Positions 34,500 to 45,638 of a stretch of 64,000 nucleotides of DNA are shown in pieces. How positions within the stretch are numbered: position 1 is the stretch's first letter; each line of letters starts with the position of its first letter. Location of the stretch: positions 372,001-436,000 of the forward strand of contig VTFK01000272.1 in the NCBI GenBank assembly GCA_009617715.1, in the 5' to 3' direction. The notes beneath the pieces are model-generated. The model was given only the letters and a program-made list of their open reading frames with translations, was not told the origin of the DNA and ran no database searches. Both the position numbers and the translations under genes were made by a program. This stretch comes from Plectrocnemia conspersa. Lineage: Eukaryota > Arthropoda > Insecta > Trichoptera > Polycentropodidae.

Positions 34500-35050
34500 G
34501 ATCCGAGAAACCGTCAGCCCATGTTCGGGGTCGATCCACGCACGACCGCTCAGCCGCGAGCTTCGACTCGTCTTGCTCGGAAGGGGGCGAACCTGGCGTT
34601 CGGCGATTCGGGGCGCCGCGCGAGGGAGCGCATGTCGTCGCGACCGAGTCGGGGGAGGACTGCGGCGAGCGCCGGCGCGCGTCGACCCCGTCCCCGCCGT
34701 TCCCTCTCGCCCGCCACCTACCCTCTCGGCGGACTCGCCCCCTCCTCCGCCGACCGGACCCTTTTCGCCTCGGATTCTCGGTCGAGTCGAGTAGCTTTTC
34801 CGCCTGTTTCCGTTCGACTCGCTTTTCCGACTTCGAACGCCGCCTAGCGGTCGGCACCGGTCCCGTCGAAGGAACAGCCGAGTCGCGAACCCGAGTCGGA
34901 TTTATCGCCGTCAAACTGACTAAATCGCGCAATAAATATCGCACGCGCTCGCGATTATTCATAGGCGCTCTCTTTACGATTTGTCGATTTGCACGAGCGA
35001 ACGATTTATAAGCGCCGGTCGATCGTAATCGCGAGATAAACGACGCGCTA
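34500..35050 (-). promoter_or_regulatory. CpG-rich leader/promoter region of the kekkon-family gene, with a minimal uORF
   Basis: The 550 bp upstream of the start codon is dense in CpG and GC, with long frames on both strands that are composition shadows. Immediately upstream lies ATG GGC TGA on the coding strand at 34522-34514, a two-codon upstream ORF (Met-Gly-stop) ending 14 bases before the main ATG. A longer upstream ATG at 34962 would open a frame that overlaps the gene out of register to 34075, if the transcript extends that far. I could not fix a TATA box, initiator or splice junction, so a 5' intron cannot be excluded. Confidence 0.5.
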
Positions 35051-35229
35051 ATTTGTCGTACTACACACTAAGTACAAATTCGATGGACGTGTTATTCCTA
35101 AAATAATTCGAAAAACATTTTTATTATTTAATTATTTTCTTTGTTTATTATGTTAGCCAATAATAAATAAAAATCAATCCAGAATGTGAAACCATTAAAA
35201 AAACTCACACAATAGGAATTAGCGCAATG

Positions 35230-36730
35230 TATCCACTGTCCAAATCAAATCTTTTGTAAGGCGTCAAACACAAGTGAACCCTTAGAAAGAATTCATCAAA
35301 TTCAAATCGACAAAGTACTCCAGAATCGACCGATAAAGAATGCTTGAAAAGCGCGAAGAGAAGTAAAATAATTATAAAATTATGTTAAAAAAAAATCACT
35401 CTCTGAAATTGTCACCCGACTGGCAGTTCAAAATTGTATTTCTGTCAAAGCTATTACGAATAGTGCTTTTATTCGCGAATCCATCGAAAAAAAAAGGTTA
35501 TTCACTGCCGATGAATTAAACGGATCCTATTTAAAAGTTTTACGAAAACAAAAAATCGTTGCAGCATGTTAGTGAAGGCTATTAACAAACCACTTGGAGT
35601 AACTATTGCATCTTTGAAAGTATGTTAAATATAAATAAAAAATAAAAAAAGCAATTGTTGATGAAAATTAACTAAGAGAATCGTTTTTGGTGGCTACAGT
35701 TCACTCTTATCGGATTTAAAAAAAATATATGTTCGATCAAATTAAAGATATACAACTTTCGAGAAATACAGTGACGAGACGCGTTAAAAAATTAACTATT
35801 GATATAAAATGTGAACTAAAAGAGGACATAAAAATATGCGTCTTTACAATTTGATAAATAAACTAAAAAAATAACTCCTTAAAGTAATACCTATACACGG
35901 AAAAACAAAAGGAGAATATATGGTATATGCAGTTTTTAATAATTTTACAATCGAAATATTTTTTTTTATTTATAGATTATTTTCGAATACGTCAGTCGGT
36001 GCTCCATGTATAATTTTATTTATGCCAACATTATTAACTAACAAGATTTATGTTCAAAGAGACTTAAAACAGATAATGGTATTATAACTTTATCTTTAAA
36101 ATAGTCAATTCTATACGAGGCAATGCCCTTCAGAGACTTCTATTTAAAATAAAAATGGTAAGAATCAGTGATCGGTACCTTTAATTACAAGACAAAGATA
36201 TATATTTATTAGATATAATAAACTCGATAACAGTTTTTTAACAACTCTAATTTTTAAAATTGGTTACTTAAGAATTTTACGTGCATTGAAAAATATTTAC
36301 GTATATATCCTGATATGACTCAAAATGTATTATTAAAAATGTTAAATAGAAATTAAAGGTGATATGCGAAGATTTTAAATAATATTGAAAATATCACACT
36401 AATATTTTGCAATTTCTTTTAATAAGATATAAACATAGAATAAATCGCAAGTCTAATCTTGGCAAATCAAAACGAACTAAAATTAAAATTAATCAAACTT
36501 CGAAATAATTTAAATTCAAAATCCAAAGATTGTATTTGAAAATAAACAGAAGAGTAATACCTAATCCTTACAAATGCGATATAAAATTAATGTATTATTT
36601 TGGCTCTACATATTTGTCAGAATCCGCATTTTCTGACATTAAAATCCGATATATTAAATAATTTGAATAATGAACCTATTGTCCAATGTTTACGATTATT
36701 TTTTTCATCGTATAATCCTTACATTAAAAA
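35230..36730 (+). pseudogene. Degenerate hAT transposase
   Basis: Near the left end, TSEPLERIHQ and a Ser/Thr-rich linker resemble the segment after a BED zinc finger. At about 35395-35480 the frame SLSEIVTRLAVQNCISVKAI continues as TNSAFIRESIEKK, the conserved N-terminal helix block of insect hAT transposases. The middle is scrambled by stops and frameshifts. At about 36590-36660, LMYYFGSTYLSESAFSDIKI matches the FGSTYLCExxFSxMK block of the C-terminal hAT dimerisation domain. No catalytic triad survives readably, so it is inactive. It lies directly upstream of the kekkon-family leader. Confidence 0.75.
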
Positions 36731-37395
36731 TATTGCCAAATATTGACAGAACAACGATCTCACACATAATATTTTTTATCTTGTAGTATTTACAATGTTT
36801 CTATTTTTTGTATGATTATATTTTTAATTGTTATTTTATCTAATGAAATGTTTGATAAGCATTCTTTATTTGTGAACTTATAAAAAAAATATTATTCACC
36901 CCTTGCACATAGAAGTAGATCACCACTATTAGAAGGTTTGACGGCCCTAGTATACGCAAACGTTCTCGTGTGCTATGTTCGAGTAGATAAATGTGCAAAA
37001 TCAAACACGAATTGCACACGAAGAAATAAAAAAATCTGTAATTTTCTTTCAGCGGTCAGATCTGTTATAATTTCTTTATTGCGTATCTGTAGGCGAAGAG
37101 AGGAACCGGAACGCGGCGATAAATCCGTCGAGGGGAATTCAAAACGGAAAAACGCAGACAAAACGGGGCGGAAAGGGAATAGACAATTTACGAGCGAAGC
37201 AAGATAAAGGACGAGACTTAAATATTTATAAAATCACTTAGCGAGTGACGAAAGCGGACCATTTAGACGCAAAAAGGTTATCTGGATTGACGCGCCCCTC
37301 GAACTTCTGTCGTTTTTTCCGAATCGATCCGAAGCCCGCTCACTTTCGTTCGATTCTAGGACGTCCGGAAGAAATTAAGACTAGTCTCAAATCAA
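36731..37395. other. AT-rich DNA then CpG-rich island, no gene
   Basis: 36731-36930 is AT-rich. From about 37030 to 37390 CpG is frequent (GAACGCGGCGATAAATCCG and similar). The plus-strand frame at 36938-37207 has no recognised domain. This may be old regulatory DNA upstream of the kekkon-family gene that became separated by the hAT insertion. Confidence 0.35.
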
Positions 37396-37402
37396 CATAA
37401 GC

Positions 37403-37760
37403 GCAGGGACGTCATTTCAGCATTTATAAGAAGGAGGGGGGGGGGTGAAGTTGGATAATGGTCATTTTTTTATTTTGATTTCAATGAGATTCTATGGAAC
37501 TTGCACTGATAGTCTCTGAAGGACCAATGCTAACAACTTCATATTCTGAGTCTGTATCTGGAGCATACACAATTCTTTACAAATTTTTTTTTGAGTTTTT
37601 GGTAAATATCTTTGAGCTTTTCCTGGAGTCACATTCACAGTGTTGTGGAAGTCCTTACTTGCTGCGCTGGATGCAGAACCATTACGACTTCTTGGAGTTA
37701 AAAATGCTGATTCAGTCTCTTCATCTTCCGTCTCTCCGGCAGGTAATTCTTCAACAATAA
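37403..37760 (-). mobile_element. hAT-like element end with N-terminal coding fragment
   Basis: CAGGGACGTCATTT at 37403 resembles a hAT-type terminus and is followed by a run of about ten G. On the minus strand, 37760-37494 is open and reads VEELPAGETEDEETESAFL then SSAASKDFHNTVNVTPGKAQ, a short acidic, Ser-rich stretch of the kind found at the N terminus of ZMYM/KRAB-type hAT proteins. No zinc finger or catalytic domain follows. The assignment is tentative. Confidence 0.35.
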
Positions 37761-38290
37761 GAATATCAATGTTATATTTAGTGATGCGGACTCTACTGTG
37801 ATTCAGTTAAGTGTAGAAGATCTTCTCAACATTTGACTGGTCGTTCCTTGTGCTCTGAGATGTTACGAGGTTTTCTCCAGCAGAAAAAACCAGTTCACTT
37901 GGAGTTGAAGTTGCGGGACAGCAAGCCATTTCTGGCTTCAGCCGCCGACAACGGGAAGATCCCGTTTTTTTTTTTGGGCGTTCCCACATGCTTCCAAGGA
38001 GTGAGCGTAGGCCCTTACCTTGTGGCCCATTATCACTCCAATGAACGACCAATTGGATCGCATCAGTTTTCGATACTCCGACACCCTTCTCGACCTGGGT
38101 TTTCTCGGCAGAAAGCCGCGGTCGGTATTACCCGGCGCGAATGTTGTTGGTGTTCTCCCAGCACCACTATGTTTTTTGGAGACAAATTGTTCCATCCAGA
38201 AGGGATAAGAATAATGGGCAGTCACGGTTCACCAATCTTGGTCGCTTGGAAAGCGAAATAAAATACAATTTGCACAGTTCGTGCGTCCGC
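37761..38290. other. Complex GC-richer segment, origin unclear
   Basis: Frames on both strands (plus 37833-38261, minus 37938-38225) overlap and neither has a domain I know. Composition matches the R1-clade fragments to the right, so it may be a 5' or 3' untranslated part of a related element. No gene call is justified. Confidence 0.3.
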
Positions 38291-38421
38291 TTCATTGTGT
38301 CCTAAAGCTAAATCGTGAGAAAAACAAAAATATAAAGAATATTAGATGATTAGAGAAGTATATCATACGCCTCCGTCGCTGAGGGCAGGGTCTGAAATCA
38401 GAGACAGAAGCAAAATTAGTG

Positions 38422-38880
38422 TTAACGTTCGTCTGATGTAGGACGAACGTCTGCGCGGGCGGCATAAGCTGCACAGAACCGCTTAAAAGCCCCGAAATTG
38501 ACCCTCAATGAAACAAGGTCTGCGTGTGTTGGAGTGGCTCTAGTCTTAAGTTCAAGAGTCGCGAAAAGTGCGGCTCTTTCACTGTCTAGCTTGGGGCAAT
38601 CCCACAGTATGTGCTCGGAGCTCTGACTTTCGGAACCGCACGGACATTTCCCGGCGTCCCTGAGGTTGAAGCGCCTCAAGTAGTGGAAGGTCCATGGGCC
38701 CACGCCCTCCTTCCACGGTCGCATCAGGCTCAGGAGTTTCGGCCCATGAGCGACCGGATGTACCTAGCCTGGCTTTCGCGCCTGCATACTGCGCATACAG
38801 GCGCTAGACCAGGCCTCCTTCCTAGGTCGTCACGAGAACGACCTGGACGGGTAGACGGTAGAGTGGGGTCTCTACGGGAG
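38422..38880 (-). pseudogene. R1-clade LINE ORF2, 3'-terminal fragment
   Basis: The minus-strand frame 38724-38422 reads GPWTFHYLRRFNLRDAG, then the zinc knuckle CPCGSESQSSEHILWDC, and ends FGAFKRFCAAYAARADVRP. This is the C-terminal region of R1-clade ORF2 proteins downstream of reverse transcriptase (C-x-CG..H....C knuckle and a tail). It is 5'-truncated; about 150 bp further upstream is readable only in broken frames. It is homologous to, but clearly diverged from, the fragment at 39044-40153. Confidence 0.75.
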
Positions 38881-39043
38881 AGAAATGATTCTACGAATCC
38901 TGGAAAGAAAAATATTTATTTCATCAACTCATCCTTTGTGCTTGTTTTATTTATTTATTTTTTCTTATTTTTTCTGCTGGCTAGCTCACTCCGATGAGAG
39001 GAGAGAGCTCGCGGGTGGCCCTTAAGACGCTAATAAAGTGGTC
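38881..39043. other. Junction between two R1-clade fragments
   Basis: AT-rich tail-like DNA (TTTATTTATTTATTTTTTC on the plus strand) followed by a short GC-richer segment. It could be the 3' untranslated region of the right-hand element. Both elements lie in the same orientation. Confidence 0.4.
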
Positions 39044-40153
39044 CTATTGAGGACGGACGTCTGTGCGGGCGCCATATGCGGCGCAGTATCTCTCGAACGC
39101 CAGAAGATTTCCCTTCGTGGCCACGAGATGTCTGTGTTGTGGAGGGCCATCGCCCTCGATTTCGAGCTTGGAGTGTAGGACTGCTCTCTCTCCTCGTCCA
39201 TCATTGGGCCTCAAGTAGTCTCGGAAATCTCCGTGCCCAGTCAGGAACTGTGTCGTATAAAAATCGGGTCTAATCCACGTTTTCTGGAGACGTTCTGCTA
39301 CCCGCGGAAAAAAATTGTAGGTTGTACGGCCGGTCGTGCATTTCGTCCCACCTCCGCTGCCACTCGTCCAGCACAACCGCCTTTACAAGTCGTCTCGCTA
39401 CGGCCTCGGCCTCAGCCTCGGCGGTGGTGCTTTCCTCGGGAGCGTTAAGTGTTTTTCCATCGACGACAACTGTCTGATTGCGTTTTAAGTTAAAGATGGC
39501 GGCCTTGAACTGCGCTATGAGATCAATGGGCTCTACCCCGGCAATCGCAAGAAGGGCCATTCTTGAGCTAGTTCTGTAAGCTGAAGCAACAAACCTTAAC
39601 GAGGCGGTCTAGGTCCCCAACAGCTTTATCTGGGGAAAACCTCGGGATGACTTATCGGCCCAGGCGCTGGGCCCGTAGGTCACTATAGAGACGAAGATGG
39701 CCTTGTATAAGACCAACCTCGCTCTGAAGTCGAGTCCCCAATGTCGGCCGCCAAGTCTGGTGACTTTCATGAAGGATTCGCGGTTTTTTTGGCCGGCTGA
39801 ACGTATATGTGCCGCCGGGTGGAAGCCGTTTGACAATATTACTCCCAAATAGCGAGCGGACTGACTAAAATTAACCTTAACATTATTCATATGAATACAT
39901 GGTGGCCTGTGGGGGTCAAGACGTCCCCGAAGGATTATTGCTTCTTTTTGTGTGGGGCAAAGAAGAGTTTATTCTCCCCACCCCATGCGTGGATGGCTGA
40001 CAGGGCAGAGTTAGCCTTGCCCTGTAATTCTCTCCTTCTGTTAGCGCCAACCAGCAGCAGAAGATCATCGGCATAAGCGATTAGATCACAATGCGACGGA
40101 AAAGGCGCGATTGATTCCAGCATAAAAAATGCAGAGTTCCACATTGTCTTCAC
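39044..40153 (-). pseudogene. R1-clade LINE ORF2 fragment (RT to C terminus)
   Basis: The first readable piece (40153-39935) has HCDLIAYADDLLLLVGANR, the catalytic YADD box of reverse transcriptase. 39890-39609 continues with ARYLGVILSNGFHPAAHI and LVLYKAIFVSIVTYGPSAW, the thumb region typical of R1/LOA elements. 39560-39270 and 39376-39044 complete the C terminus in two frames, with FYTTQFLTGHGDFRDYLRP and a final YCAAYGARTDVRP tail. The zinc knuckle expected just after DYLR is missing, apparently by an internal deletion that joins it to NDGRGER. The frame breaks near 39600 and 39300 and the 5' half is gone, so it is dead. Confidence 0.85.
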
Positions 40154-40397
40154 CAGCTAAACAATTTAACCAAACCTGTAGCCATCCTCTTGTGACCGCC
40201 CATCAGAAAAAGTAGAATATTTTTTTGTTTTGTTAAATGACATCTCGCAATTCCAGACGTTTCTCTAAAGTCGTGTTGAATTTATTATACACACAAATTC
40301 TCCTGTTATTAACATTGACTTTACCATTGCCGACTTAACATTAGCTTTAGCATGAGTTACACATGTAAGGTATGACAGATCAGACAATTCATCAAAA
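40154..40397. other. Transition between R1 fragment and satellite array
   Basis: About 240 bp of unassigned AT-rich DNA. Nothing in it matches the satellite monomer, so the array edge is abrupt, at or just before the first CGTATAGGGG at 40398. Confidence 0.6.
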
Positions 40398-41227
40398 CGT
40401 ATAGGGGGTGCATGGTAGTTCTATGCGATACTAATAATTATATTTTTAATCTTTAAAACCAAGCAGTTTAGAGCGTTAACTCTTCATAAAGTCTCAAAAT
40501 AGCTAGTATGGGGGTCCGATTAACTGATACATCGCTTGTTTTGAAGTAAAAATCTATTTTTTTTATATTTTATTCAGATGTATTTTAGGCTTTTTAACGC
40601 TTCATGTATAGCAAACTTTTTGTTAAAATTGAACACTACTGAGTTATGAGTGATTAAATTTTTATCCTTGTCGCTATTTTTTAAAAAAAATTGACACATT
40701 GGATTTTGCTAACAAACATACACTGGGTGCTTAAGAATTATATACTGTCACAAAAATTTATATTAAACTATGTTAAAATTAGCTCACACTGACCTTAATT
40801 ATATTGCAAATCTTATGAGCGTATGTATGGTGGGTCGATCGACTCATAACACTAAACGTGTTTTGAAAAAAAAAAACTTTTATTTTTTAATTTTTAATTT
40901 TTTTTTAAGTATCGTAAGTATAGTCAGAAGCTCTATTTAGTATCAAAAATTCAAGTCAATTTCTTAAATAGGAACCTACTACGAGCGTTAACTATATGCA
41001 GAGTCGCATAAAAGCTCGTTCGGGGTCTCGGTCAATATATCGTAAGACTCGGTTTTTATCAGAAAAATATAATAAAAAATTGCTTTGTTATGCAAATTAG
41101 AAATTCTAAACACTTTTTGCATACGACATTTTTCAATAGGATTTTATTTTGCAAAGTTATGACACATTGAAGTTTTACATGAGCTGCCATTTAAAAAAAA
41201 AATTTTATATATTTTTTTTAAACATAA

Positions 41228-43433
41228 CGTATAGGGGCTGCACGTTAGTTCTATGCGATACTCAAAATTTAAATTTTTATCTTCGAAACCAAGCAGTTAA
41301 GAGCGTAAACTCTTCCGAAAGTCTCAAAATGGCTAGTATGGGGGTACGATCAAACTGATACATCGCTTGTCTTAAAGCAAAAATCTATATTTTTTATATT
41401 TTATTTAGATGTATTTTAGGCTTCTAAACGTTTCATGTATTTAAAACTTTTAGATAAAAGTCAACACTACTGAGTTATAAGTGATTGAATTTTTATACTT
41501 ATCGCCATTTTGCAAAAAAAAAATTGACAAAATGGATTTTGCTAACAAACATACACAGGATGCTTAAGAATTCTATACTGTCACAAAAATTGAAATTCAA
41601 ATATGTATAAATAAGCTCACACTGACCTTAACTATATTGAAAATCTTATTCGCGTATGTATGGTGGGTCGATCGACTCATCACACTAAACGTGTTTTGAA
41701 AAAAAAATACTTTTATTTTGTAATTTTTAATTTTTTTTTATAGTATCGTAAGTATAGTCGAAAGCTCTATTTTGTATAAAAAATTTAAGTCTATTTCTTA
41801 AATATAAACCTAATACGAGCGTTAACTATATGCAGAGTCGCAGAAAAGCTCGTTCGGTGTCTCGGTCAATATATCGTAAGACTCGGTTTTTATTAAAAAA
41901 AAAATAATTAAAAATTGCTTTTATATGCAAATTGAAATTCTTAACACTTTTTGCATTAGACATTTTTTAGTAAGATTTTATTTAGCAAAGTTATGACACT
42001 TTGAATTTTTACATTAGCCGATATTTTGAAAAAAAATTTTATATATTTTTTTTAAACATAACGTATAGGGGCTGCACGTTAGTTCTATGCGATACTCAAA
42101 ATTTAAATTTTTATCTTCGAAACCAAACAGTTAAGAGCGTTAACTCTTCCGAAAATCTCAAAAAATGGCTAGTATGGGGGTACGATCGAACTGATACATC
42201 GCTTGTTTTCAAACAAAAATCTTCTTTTTTTTTTTTTATTTTGTGTAGATGAACCTAAAGCTTCTAAACATTTCATGTATTAAGACCTTTTTGACAAAAT
42301 TCAACACTACTGAGTTATAAGTGATAGAATTTTAATACTTGTCGCCATTTTGCAAAAAATTGACAAAATGGATTTTGCTAACAAACATACACAGGTTGCT
42401 TAAGAATTCTATACTGTCACAAAAATTAAAATTCAAATATGTATAAATAAGCTCACACTGACCTAAACTATATTGAAAATCTTATGAGCGTATGTATGGT
42501 GGGTCGATCGACTCATTACACTAAACGTGTTTTGAAAAAAAAATACTTTTATTTTTTAATTTTTAATTTTTTTTTATAGTATCGTAAGTATAGTCGAAAG
42601 CTCTATTTTGTATTAAAAATTCAAGTCGATTTCTTAAATAGAAACCTCATACGAGCGTTAACTATATGCAGAGTCGCATAAAAGCTCGTTCGAGGTCTCG
42701 GTCAATATATGGTAAGACTCGGTTTTTATTAAAAAAAAAATAATTAAAAATTGCTTTTATATGCAAATTAAAATTACAAACACTTTTTGCATTAGACATT
42801 TTTCAGTAGGATTTGATTTAGCAAAGTTATGACATTTTGAATTTTTACATTAGCCGCCATTTTGAAAAAAAATTTTATATATTTTTTTTAAACATAACGT
42901 ATAGGGGCTGCACGTTAGTTCTATGCGATACTCAAAATTTAAATTTTTATCTTCGAAACCAAACAGTTAAGAGCGTTAACTCTTCCGAAAGTCTCAAAAT
43001 AAACTATATTGAAAATCTTATGAGCGTATGTATGGTGGGTCGATCGACTCATCACACTAAACGTGTTTTGAAAAAAAAATACTTTTATTTTTTAATTTTT
43101 AATTTTTTTTTATAGTATCGTTAGTATAGTCGAAAGCTCTATTTTGTATAAAAAATTCAAGTCGATTTCTTAAATAGAAGACCTCATACGAGCGTTAACT
43201 ATATGCAGAGTCGCATAAAAGCTCGTTCGAGGTCTCGGTCAATATATGGTAAGACTCGGTTTTATTAAAAAAAAAAAAAATTAAAAATTGCTTTTATATG
43301 CAAATTAAAATTCCAAACACTTTTGCATTAGATTTTTTTTAGTAGGATTTCATTTAGCAAAGTTATGACACTTTGAATTTTTACATTAGCCGCCATTTTG
43401 AAAAAAAAATTTATATATTTTTTTTAAACATAA
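41228..43433 (+). repeat. Higher-order block 1 (full + full + short monomer)
   Basis: Monomers of 834, 836 and 536 bp. Its second monomer and the start of the third carry the private variants ACTCATTACACTAAACG, AAAATTACAAACACTT, GGATTTGATTTAGC and TATGACATTTTGAA. The same set recurs in block 2 at the same relative positions. Confidence 0.8.
42988..43020 (+). repeat. Deletion junction of short monomer (first)
   Basis: AAGTCTCAAAATAAACTATA joins the first sub-repeat of the monomer directly to the second, removing about 298 bp that other monomers contain. An identical junction occurs at about 45193-45215, so the short monomer arose once and was copied. Confidence 0.85.
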
Positions 43434-45638
43434 CGTATAGGGGCTGCACGTTAGTTCTATGCGATACTCAAAATTCAAATTTTTATCTTCGAAACCAAAC
43501 AGTTAAGAGCGTTAACTCTTCCGAAAGTCTCAAAATGGCTAGTATGGGGGGTACGATCGAACTGATACATCGCTTGTTTTCAAGCAAAAATATATATTTT
43601 TTATATTTTACTTAGATGAACTTTAGGCTTCTTAACTTTTAATGTATAGAGACCTTTTTGACAAAATTCAACACTACTGAGTTATAAGTGATTGAATTTT
43701 AATACTTGTCGCCATTTTGCAAAAACTTGACAAAATGGATTTTGCTAACAAACATACACAGGATGCTTAAGAATTCTATACTGTCACAAAAAATTAAAAT
43801 TCAAATATGTATAAATAAGCTCACACTGACCTTAACTATATTGAAAATCTTATGAGCGTATGTATGGTGGGTAGATCGACTCATCACACTAAACGTGTTT
43901 TGAAAAAAAAATACTTTTATTTTTTAATTTTTAATTTTTTTTTATAGTATCGTAAGTATAGTCGAAAGCTCTATTTTGTATTAAAAAATTCAAGTCGATT
44001 TCTTAAATAGAAGCCTCATACGAGCGTTAACTATATGCAGAGTCGCATAAAAGCTCGTTCGAGGTCTCGGTCAATATATGGTAAGACTCGGTTTTTATTA
44101 AAAAAAAAATAATTAAAAATTGCTTTTATATGCAAATTAAAATTCCAAACACATTTTGCATTAGACATTTTTCAGTAGGATTTCATTTAGCAAAGTTATG
44201 ACACTTTGAATTTTTACATTAGCCGCCATTTTGAAAAAAAAATTTATATATTTTTTTTAAACATAACGTATAGGGGCTGCACGTTAGTTCTATGCGATAC
44301 TCAAAATTTAAATTTTTATCTTCGAAACCAAACAGTTAAGAGCGTTAACTCTTCCGAAAGTCTCAAAATGGCTAGTATGGGGAATTACGATCGAACTGAT
44401 ACATCGCTTGTTTTCAAGCAAAAATATATATTTTTTATATTTTACTTAGATGAACTTTATGCTTCTCAACATTTCATGTATAGAGACCTTTTTGACAAAA
44501 TTCAACACTACTGAGTTATAAGTGATTGAATTTTAATATTTGTCGCCATTTTGCAAAAAATTGACAAAATGGATTTTGCGAACAAACATACACAGGATGC
44601 TTAAGAATTCTATACTGTCACAAAAATTAAAATTCAAATATGTATAAATAAGCTCACACTGACCTAAACTATATTGAAAATCTTATGAGCGTATGTATGG
44701 TGGGTCGATCGACTCATTACACTAAACGTGTTTTGAAAAAAAAATACTTTTATTTTTTAATTTTTAATTTTTTTTTATAGTATCGTAAGTATAGTCGAAA
44801 GCTCTATTTTGTATAAAAAATTCAAGTCGATTTCTTAAATAGAAGCCTCATACAAGCGTTAACTATATGCAGAGTCGCATCAAAGCTCGTTCGAGGTCTC
44901 GGTCAATATATGGTAAGACTCGGTTTTTATTAAAAAAAAAATAATTAAAAATTGCTTTTATATGCAAATTAAAATTACAAACACTTTTTGCATTAGACAT
45001 TTTTTAGTAGGATTTGATTTAGCAAAGTTATGACATTTTGAATTTTTACATTAGCCGCCATTTTGAAAAAAAAAAAATTTTATATATTTTTTTTAAACAT
45101 AACGTATAGGGGCTGCACGTTAGTTCTATGCGATACTCAAAATTTAAATTTTATCTTCGAAACCAAACAGTTAAGAGCGTTAACTCTTCCGAAAGTCTCA
45201 AAATAAACTATATTGAAAATCTTATGAGCGTATGTATGGTGGGTCGATCGACTCATCACACTAAACGTGTTTTGAAAAAAAAATACTTTTATTTTTTATT
45301 TTTTTATTTTTTTTTATAGTATCGTAAGTATAGTATCGTAAGCTCTATTTTGTATAAAAAATTAAAGTCGATTTCTCAAACAGAAGCCTCATACGAGCGT
45401 TAACTATATGCAGAGTCGCATAAAAGCTCGTTCGAGGTCTCGGTCAATATATGGTAAGACTCGGTTTTTATTAAAAAAAAAATAATTAAAAATTGTTTTT
45501 ACATGCAAATTAAAATTCCAAACACTTTTTGCATTAGACATTTTTTAGTAGGATTTCATTTAGCAAAGTTATGAAACTTTGAATTTTTACATTAGCCGCC
45601 ATTTTTAAAAAAAATTTATATATTTTTTTTAAACATAA
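43434..45638 (+). repeat. Higher-order block 2 (full + full + short monomer)
   Basis: Monomers of 833, 836 and 536 bp, repeating the order, size and private variants of block 1. The two ~2,205-bp blocks therefore look like one segment duplicated as a unit. The order is not continued by the following monomers, which are all full length. Confidence 0.8.

Noticed and set aside
33819..34847. 342-codon plus-strand frame over the kekkon-family gene and leader
   Set aside because: It is antisense to a clear multi-domain protein, Arg-rich and of biased composition, with no domain. It is a shadow of high GC.
34075..34962. 295-codon minus-strand frame overlapping the start of the kekkon-family gene
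   Set aside because: It is out of frame with the gene, Arg/Pro-rich and without domains. It is best seen as leader composition plus an out-of-frame overlap.
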